The notes under the pieces were generated by a model. That model saw only the letters and a program-made list of their open reading frames with translations, was not told where the DNA came from and did not search any database. Source: Sphingomonas sp. PsM26 (GTDB taxonomy: Bacteria > Pseudomonadota > Alphaproteobacteria > Sphingomonadales > Sphingomonadaceae). Taken from it: DNA of 64,000 nucleotides. This document shows, piece by piece, positions 8,527 through 16,800 of the stretch (its first letter is position 1; every line of letters starts with the position of its first letter). Position numbers and translations under genes: made by a program. Where the stretch lies: NCBI GenBank assembly GCA_030433805.1, contig JARUXA010000006.1, positions 164,220 through 228,219 on the forward strand. The letters run 5' to 3'.

Positions 8527-9465
8527 GTGGCCGATCCGTACACGACATTGGGCGTCGAACGCACCGCCAGCGAAGCGGACATCAAGAAGGCGTATCGCAA
8601 GCTCGCCAAGGAGCTCCATCCCGACCGCAACAAGGACAATCCCAAGGCCAGCGACCGCTTCGGCAAGGTGACGCAAGCCTATGATATCCTGAACGACAAG
8701 GACAAGCGCGCGCGCTTCGACCGCGGCGAGATCGACGGTGAGGGCAACCCCGCGTCGCCGTTCGGTTTCGGTGGTCCGGGCGGCGGGGGCGGCGGGTTCC
8801 GCCCTGGGCCGGGCGGGCAGGGGTTCCAGGCGGACGGCCCCGACCTCAGCGACATCTTCGAGGGCATGTTCTCAGGCGGCGGGCGCGGTGGCGGATTCTC
8901 GGGCGGGTTCGGCGGCTTCGGTCGAGGGCGCGAGCAGCCCAAGGGCGCGAACGTCCTCTACAAGCTCGACGTGTCGTTCGCAGATGCCGCCGCCGCCAAG
9001 CCGCAGCGGATCACGCTCGCGGACGGCAAGACGATCGACCTCAAGATTCCGGCGGGACTCGAAAGCGGCGCGCAGATGCGGCTTGCGGGCAAGGGACAGC
9101 CGGGCCCGGGGGGCAATGGCGACGGGATCGTCACGATCGAGATCCAGCCGCACCGCTTCTTTGAACGCGATGGCGACAACGTCCTCCTCGACCTGCCGAT
9201 CAGCCTGTCGGAAGCGGTGCTGGGCGCGAGCGTCCGCGTGCCTACCGTCGAAGGCGCGGTGATGCTGACGGTCCCCAAGGGCTCTTCCTCGGGCAAGATG
9301 CTGCGGCTGCGTGGGCGGGGATTTCACCGCAAGGATGGCACGCGCGGAGACCAGCTGGTGACGCTGATGGTCGACCTGCCGGTCGGCGACGACGCGTTGA
9401 TCGAGTTCGTACAAGGCTGGAAAGACCGCGACTTAGGGAACCCTCGGGGTGATATGGGCGTCTAA
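8527..9465 (+). CDS. DnaJ C-terminal domain (class II J-domain) co-chaperone
   Basis: 312-residue J-protein. Residues 1-70 form the J domain with the HPD motif (KELHPDRNK) that stimulates DnaK ATPase. A long Gly/Phe-rich stretch (about 75-145) follows, then the two-lobed DnaJ C-terminal substrate-binding domain (LKIPAGLESGAQMRLAGKGQ; VPKGSSSGKMLRLRGRGF). There is no CxxCxGxG zinc-finger repeat, so it is CbpA-type rather than true DnaJ. It starts with GTG preceded by GGGGA. The intergenic gap upstream (8454-8526) probably holds its promoter; yihY follows after six bases. Confidence 0.92.
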   Translation: MADPYTTLGVERTASEADIKKAYRKLAKELHPDRNKDNPKASDRFGKVTQAYDILNDKDKRARFDRGEIDGEGNPASPFGFGGPGGGGGGFRPGPGGQGFQADGPDLSDIFEGMFSGGGRGGGFSGGFGGFGRGREQPKGANVLYKLDVSFADAAAAKPQRITLADGKTIDLKIPAGLESGAQMRLAGKGQPGPGGNGDGIVTIEIQPHRFFERDGDNVLLDLPISLSEAVLGASVRVPTVEGAVMLTVPKGSSSGKMLRLRGRGFHRKDGTRGDQLVTLMVDLPVGDDALIEFVQGWKDRDLGNPRGDMGV

Positions 9466-9471
9466 CGCCGA

Positions 9472-10431
9472 ATGAGTGACGTTTCCCCCGCCTCCCCCGA
9501 AGAGCGTGCGCTGCGTGGAGGGGCGGGCAACCACCTCAAAACCGCAGCGGGACGCGCCAATATCCTGGCCCGCGCGTGGGAGGTGACCAAGCGCGCGTTG
9601 ATCGGCGTTTTCACCGACGGCTTTATCCACGCGGGTAACCTCGCCTATCTTGCACTGCTGACGGTCTTCCCCTTCTTTATCCTAGCCGCCGCGATCGCCT
9701 CGCTGATTGGCCAGAGCGAAGAGACGCAGCGTGCGGTCGCCTCGTTCCTCCACGTGCTGCCGCGCAATGTCGCCGAACTGCTCGAGAAGCCGATTCACGA
9801 CGTGCTGCTTGCGCGGACCGGTTCGCTGCTGTGGATCGGTGCGCTGGTCGCCTTGTGGTCGGTCGGAAGTTTCGTCGAGACGATCCGCGACATCTTCCGC
9901 CGCGCGTACGGCGTTAAATCGAGCAAGCCGTTCTGGCATTATCGGTTGAGCTCGATGCTGGTGATCATTGCGTCGGTCGTTCTCGCATTGCTATCGTTCC
10001 TGATCCAGGGCGTGCTGACCGCGGCAGAGCGCTTCATCTATGCGCTGTTGCCGTTCGCCGAGGACATCGCGGGCTGGGTCGGCCTGTCGCGTGCCGTGCC
10101 GGGCGTCGTCATGTTCGGTGCGCTGTACATGCTGTTCCTGTCGGTGACGCCGTCCAAGTACCGCCTGAGCAAATGCCCCAAATGGCCCGGCGCGATGTTC
10201 ACCACCGTCTGGTGGATCAGCATCACCGCGCTGCTCCCGCTCGTGCTGTCGCAGCTGGGCAGTTATGACCTTACCTACGGCAGTCTCGCGGGTGTGATCG
10301 TCGCCTTGTTGTTCTTCTTTCTGGTCGGTTTGGGGATCGTGTTTGGCGCGCATCTCAATGCAGCACTGGCGGAACCGACCGAACACGGGGTAGAGAGCGG
10401 AGCAGACCAACAGGAGGCGGTAGCGGCGTGA
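9472..10431 (+). CDS. YihY/virulence factor BrkB family inner-membrane protein
   Basis: 319-residue polytopic membrane protein. It has the family pattern of about six hydrophobic segments (for example NLAYLALLTVFPFFILAAAIASLIG near 45-70 and GSLAGVIVALLFFFLVGLGIVFGAHLNAAL near 270-300) with the family-typical LALLTVFPF and W-x-x-I-R-D-x-F-R-R-A-Y-G region (FVETIRDIFRRAYG). It is not RNase BN as older annotations state; its function is undefined, with transport or envelope roles suggested. The C-terminal tail is short and acidic. It overlaps fabI by four bases (GTGA). Confidence 0.88.
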   Translation: MSDVSPASPEERALRGGAGNHLKTAAGRANILARAWEVTKRALIGVFTDGFIHAGNLAYLALLTVFPFFILAAAIASLIGQSEETQRAVASFLHVLPRNVAELLEKPIHDVLLARTGSLLWIGALVALWSVGSFVETIRDIFRRAYGVKSSKPFWHYRLSSMLVIIASVVLALLSFLIQGVLTAAERFIYALLPFAEDIAGWVGLSRAVPGVVMFGALYMLFLSVTPSKYRLSKCPKWPGAMFTTVWWISITALLPLVLSQLGSYDLTYGSLAGVIVALLFFFLVGLGIVFGAHLNAALAEPTEHGVESGADQQEAVAA

Positions 10432-11231
10432 CGGAATTGATGGCGGGCAAACGCGGTTTGATCATGGGTTTGGCCAATGATCGTTCGCTTGCTTGGGGAA
10501 TTGCCAAGAAGCTGAGCGAAGCGGGTGCGGAAATCGCATTCAGCTATCAGGGCGAAGCGATGGAAAAGCGCGTGCGGCCGCTGGCGGAGCAGCTCGGTGT
10601 GGCGCGGCTGTTCAACTGCGATGTGTCGGACATGGATGCGCTCGACGCGACCTTCGCCGATCTCGCGAAGGAATGGCCGACGATCGATTTCGTCGTCCAT
10701 GCGATCGGCTTCTCGGACAAGAATGAGCTGCGTGGCGGCTATGTCGATACGTCGCTCGACAACTTCCTGATGACGATGAACATCTCGGTGTATTCGTTCG
10801 TCGCGGTTGCCAAGCGCGCGGCGGCGATGATGCCCAATGGCGGATCGCTGCTGACTCTGAGCTATTATGGCGCTGAGAAGGTCATCCCGCATTACAACGT
10901 GATGGGCGTCGCCAAGGCCGCGCTCGAGACGAGCGTGCAATATCTCGCGGTCGATCTCGGGCGTGACAATATCCGCGTCAACGCGATCTCGGCCGGGCCG
11001 ATCAAGACGCTCGCCGCCTCGGGGATCGGCGACTTCCGCCTGATCCTGAAGTGGAACGAGCTCAACTCGCCGCTCAAGCGCAACGTCACGATCGAGGACG
11101 TCGGCGGGGCCGGGCTGTACTTGCTGAGCGATCTGGCGAGCGGTGTGACCGGCGAGACGCATCACGTCGACGCAGGCTATCACGTGATCGGTATGAAAGC
11201 CGAGGACGCACCGGACATCGCGCTGGCGTAA
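10428..11231 (+). CDS. fabI: Enoyl-[acyl-carrier-protein] reductase (NADH) FabI
   Basis: Catalyses the last reduction of each fatty-acid elongation cycle in the cytosol. The short-chain dehydrogenase fold starts GLIMGLANDRSLAWGIA, the FabI-specific variant of the NAD-binding glycine motif. The catalytic Tyr and Lys are in the Y-x6-K spacing (YNVMGVAK, Tyr156 and Lys163), with a second Tyr at 146. At 267 residues it has normal length. Start: GTG at 10428 overlapping the yihY stop; an in-frame ATG at 10440 is a plausible alternative giving a four-residue shorter protein. It is the target class of triclosan-type inhibitors. Confidence 0.96.
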   Translation: MTELMAGKRGLIMGLANDRSLAWGIAKKLSEAGAEIAFSYQGEAMEKRVRPLAEQLGVARLFNCDVSDMDALDATFADLAKEWPTIDFVVHAIGFSDKNELRGGYVDTSLDNFLMTMNISVYSFVAVAKRAAAMMPNGGSLLTLSYYGAEKVIPHYNVMGVAKAALETSVQYLAVDLGRDNIRVNAISAGPIKTLAASGIGDFRLILKWNELNSPLKRNVTIEDVGGAGLYLLSDLASGVTGETHHVDAGYHVIGMKAEDAPDIALA

Positions 11232-11590
11232 TGGCGTTCGCGCTGGACCACGTTCAGATCGCGATCCCGCCGGGTAGCGAGAACGTTGCGCGTGCCTTTT
11301 ACGGTACGTTGCTCGGCCTGCGCGAACTCGACCGTCCCGCGAGTCTCGCGGGGCGGAGCGGGTGCTGGTACGATCTCGGCCTCCACCAGCTTCATCTCGG
11401 CGCGGACGCGGATTTCCACCCCGCGCGCAAGGCGCATGTCGCGTTGACGACCGACGATCTTGGCGCGCTGCGCGTTCGACTGGGGGATGCGGGGTGCCCC
11501 ATCGGCGGAGACGTGCCGATCCCCGGGCGCACGCGGTTCTTTACCGAGGATCCGTTCGGCAACCGCCTGGAACTGATCCAGCTGGGGTGA
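11231..11590 (+). CDS. VOC-superfamily (glyoxalase/dioxygenase-fold) protein
   Basis: 119-residue single-module protein of the vicinal-oxygen-chelate fold: MAFALDHVQIAIPPGSENVARAFY at the start and FFTEDPFGNRLELIQ at the end are typical of the two beta-alpha-beta-beta-beta units. Putative metal positions are the His of LDHVQIAI and the Glu of NRLELIQ. The substrate cannot be read from the sequence. The ATG shares one base with the fabI stop codon (TAATG), so it is translated with fabI. A longer in-frame opening exists inside fabI but runs in another frame and is not credible. Confidence 0.85.
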   Translation: MAFALDHVQIAIPPGSENVARAFYGTLLGLRELDRPASLAGRSGCWYDLGLHQLHLGADADFHPARKAHVALTTDDLGALRVRLGDAGCPIGGDVPIPGRTRFFTEDPFGNRLELIQLG

Positions 11591-11682
11591 GCCGCAGTTG
11601 TGCGCATTGTTCGTTATTGTATGTTCGGCTGGTCGGAGCGGATGGTCAGTAACGCCCATCCGCGGCTGAGTATGGATCGCAG

Positions 11683-11751
11683 ATGAGCGATTCTATTCAG
11701 CCGGAAGTGGCGCTAGAATTCGACGAACTTTCCGAGTCCTCGATGTGCTGA
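11683..11751 (+). other. Possible 22-residue acidic peptide ORF
   Basis: In the otherwise empty gap 11591-11830 there is ATG AGC GAT..TGC TGA, encoding an acidic peptide that begins MSDSIQPEVALEFDEL and ends SESSMC. A GGATCGCAG stretch upstream is a poor ribosome site. Its acidity and Ser/Cys-rich end recall ribosomal-peptide leaders, but no modifying enzyme other than the convergent methyltransferase is near. It may be chance. Confidence 0.15.
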
Positions 11752-11830
11752 TTAGTCCCGGTCAGGCCCAGACGCGGCCGTTACCCCTCCCAAGTCGCTT
11801 CCAAAACCACCGCGAACCGGGAACGCAATC

Positions 11831-12742
11831 TCAGACGTGCGCTAGCGTGATCATATTGCCAAGCTTCAAGCCCAAGGCCGTCTTAGGTAAGGGGGTTTTG
11901 CCCAGGTTGATCCCTACCGTGTAGGCGGCTTGCCGTATCATGAAGTCGATCGGGAAATAATTGACGGACCTTTGCACCTCGACCTTCTGATAATCAGCAC
12001 GGCGGACGAGGTTCTTTATCGAGGCCGGGCTGTAGATTTCGGGGTGTTGGAGGCAGAAAGGCGGCCAGCGCGAAGCCATCACCTTGCGCAGCAACGACGC
12101 CTCATTGTGGGTAACGATCATTACGAGACCGCCGGGCTTGAGCTTGACCCGGATACGCTCGAGCATCGCTCGCGGATCAAGCAAGTGGTCAAGCACATGG
12201 ACCATGACAGCGAGGCCGACCGAACCGTCGGGAACCATGGACAGGTCGTTCATTTCGAACGCAATATCGTGCGGCTTATCCCCTGTCGCTGCAGCAAGCG
12301 CGTCATGGACCGCACCATTCGGCTCGAACAGCCAATAGTGGTCAAACCGCGCTTCGGCGACCGCATGGCGAACGATATAGCCGACGTCGGGGCCGATTTC
12401 GAGATATCCACCATCAAGCGGCGCAGCCTTGGCCGCGACATCCCAATATCCGCGCTGTGTCGCTTCGAGCGCGGCGGTCGGCACCATTTCCATGTTCGGT
12501 GCCATGTCGGCGTAAAGCTGCCCGAGTTGCTCGTCTGAAAAATACGTCGGTGCGAACAAAACGCCACACATCGCGCACCGATCGTAGGAGAAGAATATCT
12601 TTTCCTTGAACAGGCCGCTCCAATAGGGGCGGAGTTGATCAAGCGAGAGTTCCTCGGCGCGCTGATCAGAGGACATCTCGGCATGTGAGGAAGCGGAAGC
12701 ACAGACCGGACATGCGCGGTTGAGGAAGGACATTACAGACAT
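11831..12742 (-). CDS. Class I SAM-dependent methyltransferase with N-terminal zinc-binding domain
   Basis: 303 residues. The N-terminal part has two CxxC pairs (CPVCASAS near residue 10 and CAMCGVLF near 57) expected to bind zinc, as in sugar C-methyltransferase-type enzymes. The Rossmann methyltransferase domain follows with motif I as YLEIGPDVGYIV and the later VMVHVLDHLLDPRAML and LKPGGLVMIVTHNE. A likely role is methylation of a sugar or secondary metabolite; the substrate is unknown. It stands alone on the minus strand, its codon use and upstream DNA are clearly more AT-rich than the flanking core genes, and it sits next to a decayed aroC fragment, so it is probably acquired. Confidence 0.8.
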   Translation of the reverse strand: MSVMSFLNRACPVCASASSHAEMSSDQRAEELSLDQLRPYWSGLFKEKIFFSYDRCAMCGVLFAPTYFSDEQLGQLYADMAPNMEMVPTAALEATQRGYWDVAAKAAPLDGGYLEIGPDVGYIVRHAVAEARFDHYWLFEPNGAVHDALAAATGDKPHDIAFEMNDLSMVPDGSVGLAVMVHVLDHLLDPRAMLERIRVKLKPGGLVMIVTHNEASLLRKVMASRWPPFCLQHPEIYSPASIKNLVRRADYQKVEVQRSVNYFPIDFMIRQAAYTVGINLGKTPLPKTALGLKLGNMITLAHV

Positions 12743-13125
12743 ACTTCGCTTTTAAAATCTCGTGATATGAACATGATGTCTGCGAGAGTGGAAACGATTC
12801 AGCTAATCTCAGACGGCGTACTTACATCGCATGTGAGCATAATGGTAGTGTATGAAGACCTCTAGTGAAGTAAATATAATTCTTGAGAAAACGAACAAAT
12901 AATCACTCTAATGAAACTAATCGAATGATATTGGTATTACTTTGAGTTATTTCAGAGCTGATGACTGATGGTGACTCGCGTGCAGATCACGAAGGCCACC
13001 CCCCTTCCGGTTTGGCGCGGCTTTGATACTCGTTGTGCAGGGGCACGATCCTAACTCAGCAAGGCAATCTCGATCGCTTCAGAGACTTTTTGCCTACCCA
13101 ACCAGACGTTCTTGGAATACCAACT
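12743..13125. other. AT-rich non-coding stretch
   Basis: About 380 bases with no convincing gene. The part from about 12743 to 12960 is markedly AT-rich (runs such as AAGTAAATATAATTC) in a window that is otherwise GC-rich. It would contain the promoter of the methyltransferase on the minus strand. The composition suggests foreign DNA. Confidence 0.6.
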
Positions 13126-13284
13126 TTCCTTGGCCACGTCTTCCGCTTCGCCGCCAGGGAGCATCTCGCGGTCCCGCGATCGCACGGTGGTCGACGAGTG
13201 CCCGCCGGATATTTCGCTGACTCGAAACCGATATCCATCTTCGGCTCGATCATTGCCGCCCGGGGACATCGTGCTTCACCACGT
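13126..13284 (+). pseudogene. Decayed copy of the aroC 5' end
   Basis: Aligns by eye with the first ~170 bases of intact aroC (13844 onward). TTGGCCACGTCTTCCGCTTC is identical in both; then GGTCCCGCGAT, GTCGACG.GTGCCCGCCGG and CGCCCGGG.AC.TCG.GCTTCACCACG are recognisably shared with mismatches and a net 2-base deletion that breaks the frame. There is no open frame and no start. It is in the same orientation as aroC, about 730 bases upstream. Confidence 0.75.
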
Positions 13285-13317
13285 TGAAGGCGGACCTTCG
13301 TCAGGGACGCGCGCCGC

Positions 13318-13596
13318 TCAGTGGCCAGTTTGCCGACGCGTCCGCCGATATTCTGCGATACCTACCATCGACAGAACGACGGCACCGATTCCGAATACCG
13401 CCGTCCTTATGCTGTCGCCACGGGTCCAGCCATCGTATGCCACCCAGAGTTGCAGGATTGCGACAAGCAATGTGCCGAGCCAACCCCACATTGCCAACGC
13501 CGGTTCCAAGCGGTTCCAGTTTTGCGCGCTGATGGTAATTACTGCTGCGAGAGCAATTGCGACCAGTGCGGGTATCAGCAGCGCGGACCAGGACAA
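13318..13596 (-). CDS. Small predicted membrane protein
   Basis: 92 residues with three hydrophobic segments: LLIPALVAIALAAVITISA (about 6-24), MWGWLGTLLVAILQLWVAY (36-54) and AVFGIGAVVLSMVGIAEY (66-83), then a basic tail. No family was recognised. The only start available is TTG at 13596 with no clear ribosome site, because an in-frame stop lies shortly upstream. It lies between the aroC remnant and intact aroC in the accessory patch, so it could be a degraded gene end. The remaining gap 13597-13843 shows no gene. Confidence 0.4.
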   Translation of the reverse strand: MSWSALLIPALVAIALAAVITISAQNWNRLEPALAMWGWLGTLLVAILQLWVAYDGWTRGDSIRTAVFGIGAVVLSMVGIAEYRRTRRQTGH

Positions 13597-13843
13597 GGCA
13601 GGTAGATCTAGACGTCATATTTGACAGGACGATTGCTTCTACCAAAGATTTTCCGCCGGTTGCCCTCACGTGCAGCGCTCCGCCCGCGTCTTTGTTTGCC
13701 AGGCGAATGCACGCTATCCCAACCCCGGTGGTCGAAGCCGCCCACCAAAATTGCAAATTCGCCTGAACTGATCGGCGATCGGACGCAGGGCTGATCAAGC
13801 CCGATGGCTTGACCCGCACGCACAGGCGGATGACAGGGAGGGG

Positions 13844-14923
13844 ATGAGCTTCAACACTTTTGGCCACGTCTTCCGCTTCACCACCTGGGGCGAATCCCAC
13901 GGTCCCGCGATTGGCGCGGTCGTCGACGGGTGCCCGCCGGGGATCCCGCTCACCGAGGCGGACGTCCAGCCGTGGCTCGACCAGCGTCGCCCGGGCACGT
14001 CGCGCTTCACCACGCAGCGGCAGGAGCCCGATCGGGTCCGCATTCTCTCGGGCGTGTTCGAGGGGCGCACGACGGGGACGCCGATCAGCCTGATGATCGA
14101 GAATATCGACCAACGTTCGAAGGACTATTCCGAGGTCGCCAAGGCGTATCGCCCCGGCCATGCCGATTATGCCTATGACGCGAAATACGGCTTCCGCGAT
14201 TTTCGCGGCGGCGGGCGGTCGTCTGCGCGCGAGACTGCGTCGCGGGTCGCGGCGGGGGCAGTGGCAAGGCTGGTCGTCAGCGAAGTGACGATCACTGCCT
14301 GGGTCGAGGCGATCGGTGGCGACGCGATCGATCCGGCCAATTTCGACGTGGACGAGATCGGCCGCAACCCGTTCTTCTGCCCCGATGCGCAGGCGGCGGC
14401 GCGCTGGGAAACGCTGGTCGATGCCGCGCGCAAGTCGGGCTCTTCGCTCGGCGCGGTCGTGGCGTGTGCGGCGACGGGGGTGCCCGCGGGTTGGGGCGCG
14501 CCGCTCTACGCCAAGCTCGACGCCGAGCTCGCCGCGGCGTGCATGGGGATCAACGCGGTCAAGGGTGTCGAAATCGGCGACGGCTTCGCCGCAGCGACGT
14601 TGCGCGGCGAGGACAATGCCGATCCGATGCGCCCGGGCACGGATGGCCCGGAGTTTCTGGCCAACCATGCTGGCGGGATCGCGGGTGGGATCGCCACCGG
14701 CCAGCCCGTGACGCTGCGCGTTGCGTTCAAGCCGACGAGTTCGATCCTGACCCCGGTGGCGACGATTTCGCCCGACGGGGAAGCCGCCGAAATCGCCACC
14801 AAGGGGCGCCACGATCCGTGCGTGGGCATTCGGGGCGTACCCGTGGTGGCGGCGATGGTGGCGCTCGTGCTGGCTGACCAGAAACTGCTGCACATGGCGC
14901 AATGCGGGGCCAAAAACGGTTAA
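13844..14923 (+). CDS. aroC: Chorismate synthase
   Basis: Converts 5-enolpyruvylshikimate-3-phosphate to chorismate, the branch point to aromatic amino acids and folate; requires reduced FMN. The 359-residue length is standard. Signatures include [18 protein letters not shown] (residues about 17-34), [29 protein letters not shown] with the substrate and FMN-binding arginines, and [24 protein letters not shown] at the end. A strong GGGAGGGG ribosome site precedes the ATG. Single gene with its own likely promoter in the preceding accessory DNA. Confidence 0.97.
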   Translation: MSFNTFGHVFRFTTWGESHGPAIGAVVDGCPPGIPLTEADVQPWLDQRRPGTSRFTTQRQEPDRVRILSGVFEGRTTGTPISLMIENIDQRSKDYSEVAKAYRPGHADYAYDAKYGFRDFRGGGRSSARETASRVAAGAVARLVVSEVTITAWVEAIGGDAIDPANFDVDEIGRNPFFCPDAQAAARWETLVDAARKSGSSLGAVVACAATGVPAGWGAPLYAKLDAELAAACMGINAVKGVEIGDGFAAATLRGEDNADPMRPGTDGPEFLANHAGGIAGGIATGQPVTLRVAFKPTSSILTPVATISPDGEAAEIATKGRHDPCVGIRGVPVVAAMVALVLADQKLLHMAQCGAKNG

Positions 14924-15033
14924 TAAACTGATAGGTTGGTTAAAATCGGCGACGGAAAGAGGGACCAAAACGCAAGTCGGGCGTTATTACCCCGACCCAT
15001 TCGAAGGTCATGTCACAGAAGAGGACCAGACCC

Positions 15034-15360
15034 ATGCGTATCGCAACTTTGGCAGCAATTGCCGCACTTGGACTTTCCACCGCAGCCGTCTCGCAGATGA
15101 CGCCAGCCCCCGGCGGCGCGCAGACGGGTGCCCCCGGTTCGATGCCAGGCGCGCCGTCGACGATGCCGGGCGATCCGTCCGCGATGCCGGGCGCGCCAGC
15201 AGGTTCGGCGCAGGCCGATCCGTCGATGCAGCCAAGCACGCCGACCGCCCCGACGACTGCGGATCCCGCAACGTCGACCGACTCGGCGATGACCACCGGT
15301 AGCTCGACCGACACGACGACGACGACCAAGTCGAAGCGCACCAAGAAGCGCCCGATGTAA
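15034..15360 (+). CDS. Small secreted Pro/Thr/Ala-rich protein
   Basis: 108 residues from the ATG at 15034, which is preceded by GAGGA at suitable distance; an ATG at 15010 would add eight residues in front of the signal sequence. MRIATLAAIAALGLSTAAVS is a clear signal peptide. The mature part is low complexity, with imperfect repeats of (A/S)MPGAP or TMPGDP, then a Thr/Ser-rich stretch and a basic end (TKSKRTKKRPM). No family is recognised; such proteins are common periplasmic or surface proteins of unknown function in sphingomonads. Confidence 0.7.
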   Translation: MRIATLAAIAALGLSTAAVSQMTPAPGGAQTGAPGSMPGAPSTMPGDPSAMPGAPAGSAQADPSMQPSTPTAPTTADPATSTDSAMTTGSSTDTTTTTKSKRTKKRPM

Positions 15361-15385
15361 TCATTCTGCCGTCAAGGTAGATAGC

Positions 15386-15420
15386 AAAGGCCCCGATTGC
15401 GAAAGCAGTCGGGGCCTTTT
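15386..15420. terminator. Bidirectional rho-independent terminator
   Basis: AAAGGCCCCGA..TCGGGGCCTTTT hairpin, with a run of A on one side and T on the other. It sits between two convergent genes (the small secreted protein and purA) and can serve both. Confidence 0.85.
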
Positions 15421-15425
15421 GCGTG

Positions 15426-16715
15426 TCAGTCCGAGAAGGGGTCGCGGACGAGGATCGTGTCGTCACGCTCGGGGCTGGTCGAGACCAATGCGACCGGGCA
15501 TTTGATCAGTTCCTCGATCCGGCGGATGTACTTGATCGCCTGTGCGGGCAAATCGGCCCAGCTGCGCGCACCCGCGGTGGTTTCCTGCCAGCCGGGCATG
15601 CTCTCATAGACCGGCTCGACTTCGGCCTGATCGGCGGCGTGTGCGGGGAAATAATCGAGCGTCTCGCCGCGCAGTTTATAGCCGGTGCAGATCTTCACCT
15701 CGTCGAACCCGTCGAGCACGTCGATCTTGGTCAGCGCGATCCCGGTGATCCCGCCGACTGCCGCCGACTGCCGCACCAGCACCGAATCGAACCAGCCGCA
15801 GCGGCGCTTTCGCCCGGTGACCGTGCCGAACTCATGCCCACGCTCGCCGAGCCGTGCACCGGTCTCGTCCTCGAGCTCGGTCGGGAACGGGCCCGAGCCG
15901 ACGCGCGTGGTATAGGCCTTGGCGATCCCCAGCACGAAGCCGACCGCGCTCGGGCCGAGACCGGAGCCGCCCGCCGCGGTGCCCGAAATGGTGTTCGACG
16001 AGGTGACGAACGGATAGGTCCCGTGGTCGACGTCGAGCAACACGCCCTGCGCGCCTTCGAACAGGATGCGCTTGCCGTTCGCGCGCGCGTCGTTGAGCAC
16101 GCGCCACGTCGGTTTGGCAAACGACAGGACGAAATCGGCGATCTCGCGCAGTTCCTGCACCAAGGCGGCCCGATCGATCGGCGGTTCGCCGAAGCCAGCC
16201 CGAAGCGCGTCGTGATGCGCGGTCAGCCGGTCGAGCTGCGCATCAAGCGAATCGAGATGCGCGAGGTCGCATACGCGGATCGCACGGCGGCCGACCTTGT
16301 CCTCATAGGCAGGCCCGATCCCGCGCCGGGTCGTGCCGATCTTGCCAGCACCGCTCGCATCCTCGCGCAGTGCGTCGAGATCGCGGTGGAACGGCAGGAT
16401 CAGCGCGCAGGTGTCCGCGAGCATCAGCGTGTCGGGGGTGATCGTCACGCCCTGGCCGCGGAGCTTCTCGACCTCGGCCTTCAGCGCCCACGGATCGAGC
16501 ACCACGCCATTGCCGATGACGGACGGCGTGCCGCGCACGATCCCCGAGGGGAGCAGCGACAGCTTGTAGACGCTCTCGCCCACGACGAGCGTATGGCCGG
16601 CATTGTGCCCGCCCTGGAAGCGCACGACGACATCGGCACGCTCGGCGAGCCAGTCGACGATCTTGCCCTTGCCCTCATCGCCCCATTGAGCGCCGATTAC
16701 TGCTACGTTTCCCAC
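15426..16715 (-). CDS. purA: Adenylosuccinate synthase
   Basis: GTP-dependent joining of IMP and aspartate, the first committed step from IMP to AMP. The N-terminus reads [19 protein letters not shown], containing the GDEGKGK nucleotide loop, followed by [13 protein letters not shown] with the catalytic His. [25 protein letters not shown] and [10 protein letters not shown] are further family signatures. About 429 residues from GTG 16715, the start that matches usual PurA N-termini; GTG 16727 would add four residues. It is convergent with the upstream gene across a terminator. Confidence 0.96.
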   Translation of the reverse strand: MGNVAVIGAQWGDEGKGKIVDWLAERADVVVRFQGGHNAGHTLVVGESVYKLSLLPSGIVRGTPSVIGNGVVLDPWALKAEVEKLRGQGVTITPDTLMLADTCALILPFHRDLDALREDASGAGKIGTTRRGIGPAYEDKVGRRAIRVCDLAHLDSLDAQLDRLTAHHDALRAGFGEPPIDRAALVQELREIADFVLSFAKPTWRVLNDARANGKRILFEGAQGVLLDVDHGTYPFVTSSNTISGTAAGGSGLGPSAVGFVLGIAKAYTTRVGSGPFPTELEDETGARLGERGHEFGTVTGRKRRCGWFDSVLVRQSAAVGGITGIALTKIDVLDGFDEVKICTGYKLRGETLDYFPAHAADQAEVEPVYESMPGWQETTAGARSWADLPAQAIKYIRRIEELIKCPVALVSTSPERDDTILVRDPFSD

Positions 16716-16800
16716 GGCCTGTTCCACACATCGTCTGTGACAAAGCGTGCAGCCCTAATGCGGGCGGGGCGGGGGGTCCATCTGTAATGCGTGGCGGATT

